This document shows positions 35,501 to 45,534 of a stretch of 64,000 nucleotides of DNA, piece after piece; the first letter of the stretch is position 1, and the number at the start of each line of letters is the position of its first letter. The notes beneath the pieces were generated by a model. The model was not told the origin of the DNA, made no database searches, and saw nothing but the letters and a program-made list of their open reading frames with translations. Position numbers and translations under genes: made by a program. Source of the stretch: Gyromitra esculenta. Taxonomy: Eukaryota; Ascomycota; Pezizomycetes; Pezizales; Discinaceae. The stretch lies in NCBI GenBank assembly GCA_038503075.1, contig JBCAML010000011.1, forward strand, positions 310,001 to 374,000. Reading direction: 5' to 3'.

Positions 35501-35623
35501 AGGACCCATTATATCTACATGCCCACGGATCCATTTGCCCACAGACTCAAACAGAAGACGATAACATTTTCAAAACTCTATTCCAATAAATCTTCTACCC
35601 ACAAAATCAACATCTACCTTCCT
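32551..35623. other. 3.1-kb spacer without a recognised gene
   Basis: The first 450 bp (eIF2A promoter and leader) are purine-rich on the plus strand, with a 17-A run near 32795-32811 and GAGGAGG tracts near 32885-32935. The rest is A+T-rich with scattered stops in all frames. The frame at 34858-35121 has no family resemblance. Confidence 0.55.
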
Positions 35624-38064
35624 CTATTCCCTTCTCATATGCTGTCCCCTCCTCATGACATTCCTCCTCACCCTCCAAACCTCCCCTCCCTTCCCTTCCC
35701 TTCCCACCACAGCCCCAACAGAAACCCAAGGCGTATTTTCTACTCCTGCACCAACCATCTCCCACACTGGTAACTCCAACCTCCCCCTTACCAACACTAC
35801 TTTTAATCCCTCCCTATCCCACCGCTTCATCTCCTCCTCCGGGATACTCGTCAGAACCTGTAAACACCCCTCCTTCGCATCCACTCCTCTGATCAACACC
35901 AGCCCAGCAGAAAAACTATTCTCTGGGGCTGGAGGCGGGGGCGCATTATACAAGTACGGAAGCTTATCATCCGTATGAATAAGCGCCCCCAAATCATCCT
36001 CTTCAACAAGCACGACACCAACGAGGGTCCCTTCGATCGCAGTGGTTAGTTCCGATGGATCCACTTGTTCTCCCAATACCGCAATCGCATCTATTCCTGG
36101 TGTTGGGCCAGTATACGGCACCACCCAGGGAGGCATGGTCGTCAACGGGGTACCAAAATCCCATTTCGCTTTGTCCGGGTTGTAATGTAGATAACTTGTG
36201 ATTTGTAGCATCCGCAGATCTGCGGCTGAAAATCGTGATGGCGGTGCGGAGGATGATATACTTTCCAGTTCATGGAGTGTAGCCCACTCTGGGACAACCT
36301 CAGCGACAGGATTGGAACGCTCAAGTACGCCAGAGAGGAAGACAACGTCTGACGCCTGTGACTGAGATATTATGTCAGCTAGGAGCTCAAGACCAAGGCC
36401 TTTTGTCCAGCCGGCGGTGTTGATGATAAGCGGGGTTTGTGCTTCCTCCAGGGTGGTGGCGGAGGCGAGGAGGTCGCGGTAGAGCATGATGAGGTTGACA
36501 ATAACTCCTATATAGTGACCTGGGTCTTCACGGGGAGAATTGTAGCCAGTGTAGTGTGAGCGTAGGATAGTTGTGGGATTTGGGTGTGTGAATGGAGGAC
36601 CAAGAACGGGGGTGGAGATTCTTTGAAGAGAGAGGAAACCGGATGGAGAGAATTCAGGTTGACCGGGGTCGACGTCAAGGTAAGCGACGGATGTACCAGC
36701 ATATGTCGATGAGGTGAGAATGCTGTTTACGAGAGTTCGAGCAAAAGTTGATTTACCAGTCCCTTTGGAGCCTGTGATTACAATGACTGGAGGGATAGTC
36801 GACGAGAAAGAGGAGGGATTGGTAGAGAGTTTTCGGGAGAAATTATCGAGTGTTGATTCCCAGGATTTAGGAATTGAAAGTACGGGGATGTTGTAGGCGG
36901 TGGAATACAGCTATTTAGTCAAAGTCCGTCAGGATTATTGATCCAGAAATTTCTCAACAGAGCTCCATGAGAAACCTACCGGGAAAAATGTCTCCACAAC
37001 TTCACTCTGTCTGGAGCTTCCCGGGGGAACCCATATCCCACTAAACATTGAACAAAGCTTCCCTATATCCCTCAAGCCCGAGTTCGATTTTGGGGTGCTA
37101 ATTAGGATTTCGGAATCAAACTCTCCATTTTTCTCAATTTTTTTCACTCTCTTGTCAACACATTCAACTACTGGTAGCGAGTGTGTTGATGGCGCGTATA
37201 TGGTCTGGACTCCTGATGACTGGGTCAAGGCTGCGCCGGCCACTGTTATGGTACCTTTTGTAACTTGGAGGTCATATTCTCCTAGCAGAACAATGGTCTA
37301 AAAACAAAATTTAGAATCATGCTGTAAACTTATATATGGAGTATTGGACTACGAACTTCCCCGTTAACCATGCGAAAAATTGTAGATCCATTGCCTTCAT
37401 CTAGACTATAATTCTGTTCAGTTGGTACAAAGGATGATATTTGTATAGACTTTGTGATTGAACTTTTTAACCAATACCAACAAATTAGCTAATCCCAAAA
37501 AGACGGAAAACTCTAGACCATATACCTCTCTCCACGGTAGCTTAGGTTCACCTGTGCTTGAATCTCTTCTTTCCTCTCCTCATCCTCGCTTCTCAGTTCC
37601 ACAAGCTCATTCACGTTCGTCATTTCATCATCCGTTGGCGTCTCAGTCACACCTATAACCTCCCCACTTCTTCTTCTTCGTACCCTGGCTAGCGCTGATT
37701 CCTCTAAACCTGTACTGTCATACTCTAGACCTTGCCAAACCTTTGTCCTGAGCTGATCTTTGACCTTCTTCTCAACTTCTCGTCTCTTCGCTACTAGTTC
37801 CGCCGTGCTTTCAGATTCAGAACTCGGAACAGTAATAGTAGTGCTGATCTCTGGGCTTGCATTTTTTGAAGTGGACTGGGCTTTCGTCTTTTTTGTGCTC
37901 TCGGGGGTCTTTGGTGCTGGCGGAGTAGCTTCCTGAGAACGCAATCTTCGAGTTGCAAGCGCGCTCAACGGCGGCGCTGCTGTTACGGGATTAGCAAATG
38001 AATATGAAAGATTTGTGATAGATAATATACCTTTGGCTTCATCTTCCCGGTTGCGTTTTGGCAT
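35624..38064 (-). CDS. GRC3: Polynucleotide 5'-hydroxyl-kinase Grc3 (Nol9 family)
   Basis: Nuclear RNA 5'-kinase that works with Las1 in removing ITS2 from pre-rRNA. Four main exons: 38064-37526, 37462-37357, 37297-36980 and 36910-35624; 749 residues if read straight. N-terminus is charged (MPKRNREDEAKG) with PPLSALATRRLRS, as in fungal Grc3. Splicing restores IFRMVNGE joined to TIVLLGEYDLQVTKGTI, and VVETFFP joined to LYSTAYNIPVL. The kinase has Walker A GSKGTGKST (about residue 368), then VAYLDVDPGQPEFSPSGFLS, HYTGYNSPREDP and PLIINTAGWTKGLGLELL. Residues encoded at about 38029-37979 look like a 51-nt intron (GTATAT..GCTAAT..AACAG) that keeps frame; removing it gives 732 residues and a cleaner EAKAAPPLSA start. 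An earlier Met at 38091 is possible. Confidence 0.92.
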
Positions 38065-38371
38065 CTTTGGCAGTGGTGGTTGGATGTTCATGAGGCTCTG
38101 CGATCCGACTTTTTTCTGTGTGACGGTCACATGATCTTGTATCAACCCCTGTAACGTGCTTTACCAGATTGGGTTTTAATGTTCGCTCAACAGTTACATG
38201 TAGATAGCCTGGAGGCCTAGGAACTTAAGGAACTCAACATATCTCCGCCTCCAAATCCGACCAAGAAGTATCTAATGCCATGAAGGTGCTATAAGGAGTA
38301 ATGCAGTTTTACCAATATACTCCGTATCTCCTTGGACAAAACTAATCATTAGCGGTGAGTTAAACTTTTTT

Positions 38372-39383
38372 TTACCTTAACACAATTATTACATTATTTA
38401 GCCTCAAGAGAGATCGATAATATCCGTGGGGCGTAATCGAGAGCAAATTCTTCGGCGAAAAATAGCAACTCATGATGCGCTTCTTGACCTCTCCATTGCA
38501 CTCTTCGGGGATGGTGTAACGCTCAACGGTTGGCCTCGAAACCCCAGCGATGGAATTCACAACTGGATGGCCTGGCCCGTAGCTCACCCCGGGGAAGTCG
38601 ACAAGTGGATGGAATTTCCCGTTTTAAGTCTCAAAGAAAATATTAGGTAAGTGATGAACCTATAATTACATGCAATCTAACTAGGGGGCAAGGACCTTAC
38701 ATCGAAACCTTCAAATTTAAAACCTAATTAGCCAACACATCCAGCTTGCCAGATAATGACGTGGCTAGAGGTCAAGAGCGGACGCTCTCGAAGGAGGATA
38801 TACGTAGCTTCAATAGTCTGGGAACCGGAATAAGCTGGATCAATAAGCAAGTTTGCAAACAGACAATCCTCGACATATATTCCAGGTACCACTTTAGCAT
38901 CATAGCCCTCGCCCAAGGCGATTGCAATAGCACGGCGAGACAGGAAGACAAAAACTCTCGGGTGGCTATAAAAAGCACCGACAGTGTTAAGCCCTTCACG
39001 AATTCTCTGCAACAAGATCAAGATCAAGAAACGGATTGGTATAGAGACTTGAAGATTCACTAAGGTAATTCAAATAGGGTTCAAGAGCGAACAACCTCTG
39101 CCATCTGGACGTATGTTTCAATCCTAGGTTTCGTTTTTAAATAGTATCCATAGAGATCAAAGGAATTCTTATTTTTTCCCTTGATGAAACCTTCAGTTGC
39201 TGCATCGCAGACACAGTACACCTTATCTGCCTTCTCAGTGTGGGCTATTGCCTCGAATGTGAACTGGCCGATGCTGCGTATTCCAGAGCCAACGATGTAC
39301 AGACTGCCGGATTTTGATTGCGTTTGAAGAGACGTAATGGCGAGGGAGGCAACAGTTTTAGTGTTTGGCTTGAGAGCGGACAC
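38372..39383 (-). pseudogene. Decayed borosin-type (OphMA-like) peptide alpha-N-methyltransferase
   Basis: Resembles the methyltransferase domain of borosin precursors, which methylate backbone amides of a core peptide fused to their own C-terminus. Segment 1 (39383 to about 39109): GSLYIVGSGIRSIGQFTFEA, DAATEGFIKGKNKNSFDLYG and YYLKTKPRIETYVQMAE, keeping the Tyr/Arg residues around the active site. An intron (GTTGTT..TTGCAG) joins this to segment 2: RIREGLNTVGAFYSHPRVFV, GEGYDAKVVPGIYVEDCLFA and VIIWQAGCVG. A TAA stop at 38730-38728 interrupts it directly before LGFKFEGFD. Segment 3 (about 38623-38372) has HPLVDFPGVSYGPGHPVVNS and ERYTIPEE, but its upstream join is closed by an in-frame TAA. 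The clasp region and core peptide are missing. Several changes are C-to-T/G-to-A type. Non-functional by inference. Confidence 0.8.
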
Positions 39384-40425
39384 AAAATGAAATGAATTGA
39401 GTAAAGCGTGCTTTTGCTAGGTTGGATCGTTCTGAGTTTTTTGAGGGACTGAGTAGGGAGTTTAGCCCCAATTTATACTGAAGGAATACTCGGAAAACTT
39501 ACTTACTATTTTATTACTTATGATATATAGGCTTCCATTTCCGAAAGGAAAAGCTTATGTGGGCTACCCTTGGGCAACAGGGCACTTTGATACGCTAGTC
39601 TCGTCAGATATTTTGACTGACTTGAGTAAGTATGCTCCGGATCCAAACGGCAACACAGGCCAGTCTAACACTTTAGATCTTTCATCTTCAATCAAAATGA
39701 CAGTTTGAACTGACAACTGAATCGCCCTACAAGAATTCAGGATGTAAGAATATTCGCCCTGTAAGAATTGATTTGGAGAACCGCACTAAAATAAGGATAT
39801 TACTATATAAGAATGTCCTTAACATGTACAATTCAGAAAAGCCTGTTGGCGTATTCTTATAAGAAGAGTGGGTTAGGGTTTTTAGACATGCATATGCAGC
39901 AGCTCTTGTTTTAGAATATTCCCGTTTTAATTTCTTCCGTTCACACCTGTCACGTGTCCAGATACAAATGCTTAGCACCAAGGATGAGTTGCTAGCAGCG
40001 ATGCATATAGATGGTAAAAGATTCTCATAGTCATAAAAAATCACTCGATTTTGCTATACCGTTTCTGTTAGAGAAGCTTCCTAATACGGGGTGCCTCCAC
40101 GGGTGTGGCTTCGGAGTCAGAAATGATTGAGAGACAGGTACCAGAGCACACGGGCACTTGGGCGCCCGAGAGAGAGCTATTTAGATAGGGGCCGTACACC
40201 CACCTCTAGCAAGCCTAAGCAGTACAAGCAATAAAGTCTTCTATTCCTCCCTACGCGCCCCAATATTACAACAGTTTCCAATACATGTAATTTTATTCTT
40301 TGGGCCAGGTGAGTGTATAATACAAAAGAACCTTTCCTTCCCTGACGCTTGGATAACCAAGCCGCCTCATCAAAGAAGGATTCGTTCTAACAAGCTATTA
40401 CTTAACTGAACCTCAATAGTTTCAT
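39384..40425. other. Spacer with a dispersed repeat and one unexplained open frame
   Basis: A plus-strand frame at about 39520-39708 encodes LPFPKGKAYVGYPWATGHFD and ends after about 60 residues. Its composition looks protein-like and it is preceded by an acceptor-like ATATAG, so it could be a lone exon or gene remnant; I recognise no family. A dispersed repeat occupies 40031-40178. The last 250 bp are the 3' flank of the permease gene. Confidence 0.45.
40031..40178. repeat. Dispersed repeat, copy A (partner at 60808-60970)
   Basis: Starts tcataaaaaatcactcgatt. Shares with the 60.8-kb copy the blocks gagaagcttcctaat, gggtg, tgagagaca and acgggcact in the same order and orientation, with small indels. 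It carries the recurring octamer TCACTCGA at 40041-40048. No coding capacity is seen. Confidence 0.6.
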
Positions 40426-42546
40426 CTATTCACCCTTTCGTCGTATATTCCTATCGACCCAATCTGACACCCTTTTTGCAGGGCCAGTTTTATACCTCTA
40501 GAGACAGGTCAATAATCCATCCAAATCATGAGTATCTACGCATTGAGGTATAAGACATACCTTATATATCACTACCCGACTTCCATCGATAAGCTCATCG
40601 GGATTTGAGTCAATATGGTACCCAAAAGCCGGTAAAATTAGGGCAAACACGATCCAATAGAAGAACCCAAACACAATGATGCCCGATGCAACTCCCGGCG
40701 TGATGTATGACGAGATTTTAGATTGTACTGTTGGTGGCCACCAGGTGAGAACTACGATAAAGATATTTAGAGGAACGTAAATCGAAACAATTCCGATGAG
40801 AACGCCCCAGCTCATCATTTGAGGCCTCCAGATACCGAATTTTCTATGGTAGCGGAGTGAAAATATGCCAAGCGATACGGTTACTAATAATTGTAAGTAA
40901 TCATCAAGGCTACTAGAAACGAGAGAGGGAGAAGGTGCTCACTAATGATCCAGTTTTGAACGCAAACGAAGAGATTGGTTAGCAGATTATAGACATCGTC
41001 GTTCTCGTTATTGGGGCTAAAAATCTTTATTCGGTGAGTAAAGCCTTTGATTTTTAACAAGGTAGGTAGGGTTCACTAACGATGACCAAAGCAGCAGGAA
41101 TCCAGTGAAGAAATAAGGCTCCTACAGGAGTGTCGTAGTGACTCTGCTTCGCCCAGAACTTCGAGAATGGGAGAATTCGAAGCTTTGCGATCTCCTGCTT
41201 GACACGCGCAACACCGTATGTGCAGGATATGAAGTTTCCAAGGATCGAAAGAGAAATCAATATTTTTATTCCTCTTTCGGTGAACCACCCAGGTCCAAAA
41301 AACTGTCGAAAACGTACTACTGCTCAGCATTTAGAATTTGCGATTCGAACTATGACGGTGTCACAAACCTTAAATAAGAATTTAACTGCAATCATATCCC
41401 CACCCTCTGAGATCTCCTCTGTTGTGAGAACCGTAAAGTAGGCGATATTCGCAAGAACATAGAGCAGTGTCATAACTCCGATGGACCCCAAAGAAGCAAC
41501 CCTGAATACTCTGCTTCCCTTCCCTGGCTCACGCTTGACCTCTGCCAGGACGTAATTTGCGTTCTCCCATCCAGTATAAGCCCAAAGAACACCCAAAACC
41601 GCGTTGGAATACTCATTCATACTCATCTTCTGTACATCAATAATATTCTTAAAATTCTCCTTACCATATCCTGGATATTTCTCCGTTATGCCTTTACCAC
41701 CCCCTCCTCCCATAGCAACAAAGCCCACAACTATAATGAAGATAATTAAACAGAGCTTGTACACCGCCAGGCCGTTGTTGATTGCAATCCCTATGTTACG
41801 CGAGAAAACGTGCAGAAGGCAGACTGAAGTGAGCAAGACGATTGCAACGAATTTTTGGAGCCGGTAGTCTGGATTGATATCTTCTGGGTTGAAGGCTTGC
41901 AGAACGAGTTTTGCGAAACTAATACAGTTTCCGGCGTAGTGGTTGCAGAGAACAAAAAGGAGCGATACGATGATCACTGCTAAGTATCTAGGCGTAGGAT
42001 AAGCTTCCTCGACCTTCAATGCAGGCCTAGGTTAGCATCTTAGGCAATGGTGCCCCAACGATTTCGTAATTGTGGACTTACGTAGATCACATCAGCACCG
42101 TTGAAAGGTAAGGCGATTCCCCACTCGATATATATTAACGCTCTGCCACATAGTCAGTACAAGTCTAATCATATAATCATAGCGTCTTACCCGCATAGTG
42201 TCATTAACCCACCAGCAATCCATAAGGCCAGTGCTATGCTTTTGCCTCCACTATTTACTAAGACAGTTGCTGGCTTCACAAAAACCCCTGTTCCTACCAT
42301 CTTGCTGACTACCAGAGCGGATGTTGAGATATAACCCAGCTTTTTCTTCTCTGGCATCGGTGGATACTCCACTCTGTCTTCATCATCTTCATCACTTCCG
42401 CCCTCTCGGGGTCTTGACAGAATCTTCTGGCCACCTTCCAAACGTGAACCGGGTCTTCGATCTCGCCGATAGTGATCGGGGAAAGCTTGTTCGCTACCCG
42501 TGCCTATTTGAGATTGGGCAAACCCTATTCCAGATTCTGGGACCAT
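40426..42546 (-). CDS. Amino-acid permease, APC superfamily (Mup1/LAT-like)
   Basis: Plasma-membrane transporter of the APC superfamily; the closest type is fungal Mup1-like (methionine) permeases. Seven exons: 42546-42191, 42142-42082, 42013-41369, 41302-41081, 41024-40943, 40883-40561 and 40497-40426, giving 586 residues. A hydrophilic N-terminus of about 60 residues (DEDDEDRVEYPPMPEKKKLG) precedes the first helix block STSALVVSKMVGTGVFVKPA. Next come IYIEWGIALPFNGADVIY, VEEAYPTPRYLAVIIVSL, LGVLWAYTGWENANYVLAEV, NFISCTYGVARVKQEIA and IPAALVIIFSPNNENDD, consistent with about 12 membrane helices. The tail is short and basic (KRYKTGPAKRVSDWVDRNIR). All introns are 49-71 nt GT-AG. Substrate is inferred from family only. 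Confidence 0.92.
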
Positions 42547-42601
42547 GGCTGTTGATGACAACGAGCATGTACTGTGCAAAGACTCTATAGAGCGATGGTT
42601 A

Positions 42602-42630
42602 GACTTGGCCTTAGACTTGGCCTTAGACTA
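42602..42630. repeat. 12-bp tandem repeat upstream of the permease gene
   Basis: gacttggcctta occurs twice in tandem followed by gacta, about 55 bp before the start codon. It could be a duplicated regulator site or slippage. Confidence 0.7.
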
Positions 42631-43911
42631 AAGCTATCGCTTCATATTAGCGGGGTAGGCATCTGATATGTATAGTCCAAAGATAGCTATACAGATATAT
42701 GCTATCACATAATTGCGCGCTAGATATTTGTTCTACAAGGCTGATTTACTTCGAAGTTTCCACCTGATAACACTGGAAAGAAAGGCATTTGATAGGTCTT
42801 CATCAGCACATCTGCTGCAGTTTATCAGCTGCACCCTCATAGATAGACTTAATATGCCAGGAAGCACCCACATCATTATGCATCCCAATAGTTCGAGATG
42901 TCTTTAGGATCAGCCCGTGTACACGCACAGCGAGCCAACCTTGAAGTGGAGCAAGATACAAGAGATATGCATAAGCGAACCAGGAACCGTAATAAGATTT
43001 GCGGCTCTTGCCGTACTAATGTAGAGTACAGGGTTGATCGTGCATAGTAGGATTCTGATTGGCTCCATAATCGGCAGCTATTCGTCATGATCGCCGTGCC
43101 AGAGTAAATTGCTTGCGTCCCTGTAGCCAAAAATGTAACACAAAACTATCCTCTAAAGCAAATTGACGCACGCAGATTGTACTCTGGTATCGTACATATA
43201 TATGGCCATCATATGGTCGCTATTAAATATCATAGTTGCCATAATTCTCATATACAACACCAGTCCCCAAGAGCACCGCTGATTCAAACAAATATTTATG
43301 GGTTTTCTGGTGAGGCTGAATGACCTAGGTAAGAAAAATTTTGCTCAGCTGAATGAAGCAATCGGTAGGGTATGTAAGGGTTTCTGTTTTGATCAATAGC
43401 TAGAGTGGAAAGAAGGACGGGAGGAAGAGTGTTTCATAAGTAAAACATGCATAGTGGCAAGCTTTGTATGGGGTAAAACTATTAATAGTACCAAGGTACG
43501 AGTTTCCTTTGCATTAGGTCATAAAAAATCACTCGATTGAAATAGATAAATCTTGATTTCACGTGCTCTGTTTTTGTAGGCGCCAGGCGCCATGAGATAG
43601 GTGGTCACATCTGATCGTGATATGACTCTAGGAACCTCGAGAAATCTTAGATCGTCTGCGTCGTGATTGCAAGGGTGATTTCGAAACACATATATATCGG
43701 TATCCGCCCCATACCAAGTTATCTCAGCTACATGTAGTTTTGATCAACAGTTCCTTTCAAGAAGCGTTATCTACGAGGTCTCAGCGAGGTGTTCCTAATA
43801 AGTGGGCTACTTTCTAGAGGTTTATAGTACGAATTCTGGAATATAGATATGCCCGCTTTTCCCGGCTCTAGCCTGTCCTGTAAATTCGCGCTAGTGATGC
43901 GAAGCATTAAC

Positions 43912-44079
43912 TACAATGGTTCATTGGGGACGACGAATCCTGTCTAATGGTGAGCAGGGATTTTCGCAGTATATTTGAGTATGAAGCTGCAGAGTTATCA
44001 TCTCAACCTGGCTATCTATTGGCCTAAAACCCTTGTTCGTCATTAGACAGGATTCGCCGTCACCCCACGAACGACTGTA
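43912..44079 (-). mobile_element. MITE copy 2, mariner-like, TA-flanked
   Basis: 168 bp starting TACAATGGTTCATTGGGG and ending CCACGAACGACTGTA. The inverted termini extend about 45 bp each (cgaatcctgtctaatggt against cattagacaggattcgcc). It is the same family as 16192-16348 in the opposite orientation and keeps a more complete second arm. Confidence 0.88.
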
Positions 44080-44897
44080 GCTTAATCCTGTATTTATGAG
44101 AGAGAGCCTGAACAACCCCGGATCGATTTGGGGCGAAACAGTTCTTTATCGGGGTTAGTTAGCCATGATTGCTTGGCTGAAGTAAAGCTCAAGACGCTTT
44201 TCGTAGGTGTATTCCAAGAATTTAGCGAGGTTTAGAGGGGCAACCTTAGCCGTCGTAAGGCTATCTACGCCTTATAGCTCTGCAGTGGTTTAGTATGGAG
44301 AGTTGGTGGTCTTGCAGACATTGGTCTTCAAGAATTTACTCTGGTCTGCATCGAACTCTACTTATCGACTCGTATTCCAGTAACGATCCCCATTCCCTCA
44401 TGGCCAAGACTTTCCGATATCCCATTTCCAGCCCAGTCTTTCTCGATCGATCTATGTCACATTAAGATATCACAAAGTGATATATTAGAAATAACATCTC
44501 TAATTGATTAAAAGTGAAAGTGTAACTCTTAATATTCAACTTAAGGTGATTCGAAGAGAATCAAACTACCAAGTTGACAACTGGATAAGAAGCTATCTTG
44601 GCCATCCTCGCTGCGGCACTCCCAGCCGTACCCCAAATTTCTCCACACCAACCATTAAATATCTTAACGATCGTTTTCAGAGTCAAACTCGTTGAAGACC
44701 AACAGAACCCGTGGTTGAACATCTGACATATGGTGCGAGAATCGATGGGAGGGGGGTGTAAACTTACAGGGCACCATCGCCATGATTTGGTTATTCTATC
44801 CAATCGCTTCAGCGAGTCACATCCACGATTTCTCCCAGTATTCAGTGTGGCAACTAATGGCAACCTGTGGCTTATGTGCGAATTTTTTTTCTCTAGA

Positions 44898-44925
44898 GAT
44901 GGTGTGTTGGGGTTTACACACCATC
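44898..44925. repeat. Perfect 9-bp hairpin
   Basis: gatggtgtg (44898-44906) and cacaccatc (44917-44925) are exact reverse complements with a 10-nt loop. It lies 19 bp from the small MITE at 44944. Confidence 0.8.
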
Positions 44926-44943
44926 CCCCATCGTTTCTTGCGC

Positions 44944-45060
44944 TACTTGTAAATGACTGGCGTTTGTGTATCGGGCTAGCTCTGCATACCATACAGAATT
45001 GCAGAAAATGTACGGGGCACGGGCCCAGTCCAGTACACAAACGTCAATCATTTACGAGTA
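44944..45060. mobile_element. 117-bp MITE-like element with TA ends
   Basis: Left arm TACTTGTAAATGACTGGCG and right arm ending CGTCAATCATTTACGAGTA are inverted repeats of about 28 bp (gtttgtgta / tacacaaac also pair). TA dinucleotides stand at both ends. The sequence is unrelated to the other MITE family in the window. Confidence 0.8.
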
Positions 45061-45534
45061 TAGTCCGTTCCAAACAGTATTATCTAGGAACTAAAAATAA
45101 CCCGCAACGAGTAGGTATAGATGTTTACCAATACCGTCAATCATCCAGTCCAGGATCAAATTGGCGACGGACATCTGTACAATAGCTAACCGCAGGGACG
45201 TGGGATCCTTTGAATGCTTGGGAGGTGGAACTAGACTCAGATTTACATACATACTCTATCGCTCGATTTTAGGTGGAACAAAAGCGATAGGGGAGTACTA
45301 ATTGAACATTAATGGAGATAATCCTGTAATCGTATTATATTGGGAAATAGCTTCCAAGCTAAAAACATCTTGCGAAAAGGATACGGCTTCCAAATAGTAA
45401 ATGGCTATCGAAAAGAAAACACAGTGAACCTACAATTATAGCTATTGAAACAACTGTCTGAGCCGGAGCTTGTGGCTGGCTAGAGATTGTTGGAAATTTG
45501 AGAACCCCATACTAGCATCCGAAGCTAAGGCTGG

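Larger units (their letters stand above)
42547..45534. other. 3-kb spacer with small inverted-repeat elements
   Basis: Contains the permease promoter (with a short tandem repeat at 42602-42630), two MITE-like elements (43912-44079 and 44944-45060), a perfect hairpin (44898-44925) and an octamer TCACTCGA (43529-43536). Frames at 44561-45040 and 44730-45185 run through the MITE and are not genes. Confidence 0.6.

Noticed and set aside
35624..42546. A borosin biosynthetic cluster made of Grc3, the methyltransferase remnant and the permease
   Set aside because: Grc3 is an essential rRNA-processing gene and the permease is an ordinary amino-acid transporter; closeness alone does not support a cluster.
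44730..45185. 151-residue plus-strand frame
   Set aside because: Crosses the 117-bp MITE-like element and shows no conservation.
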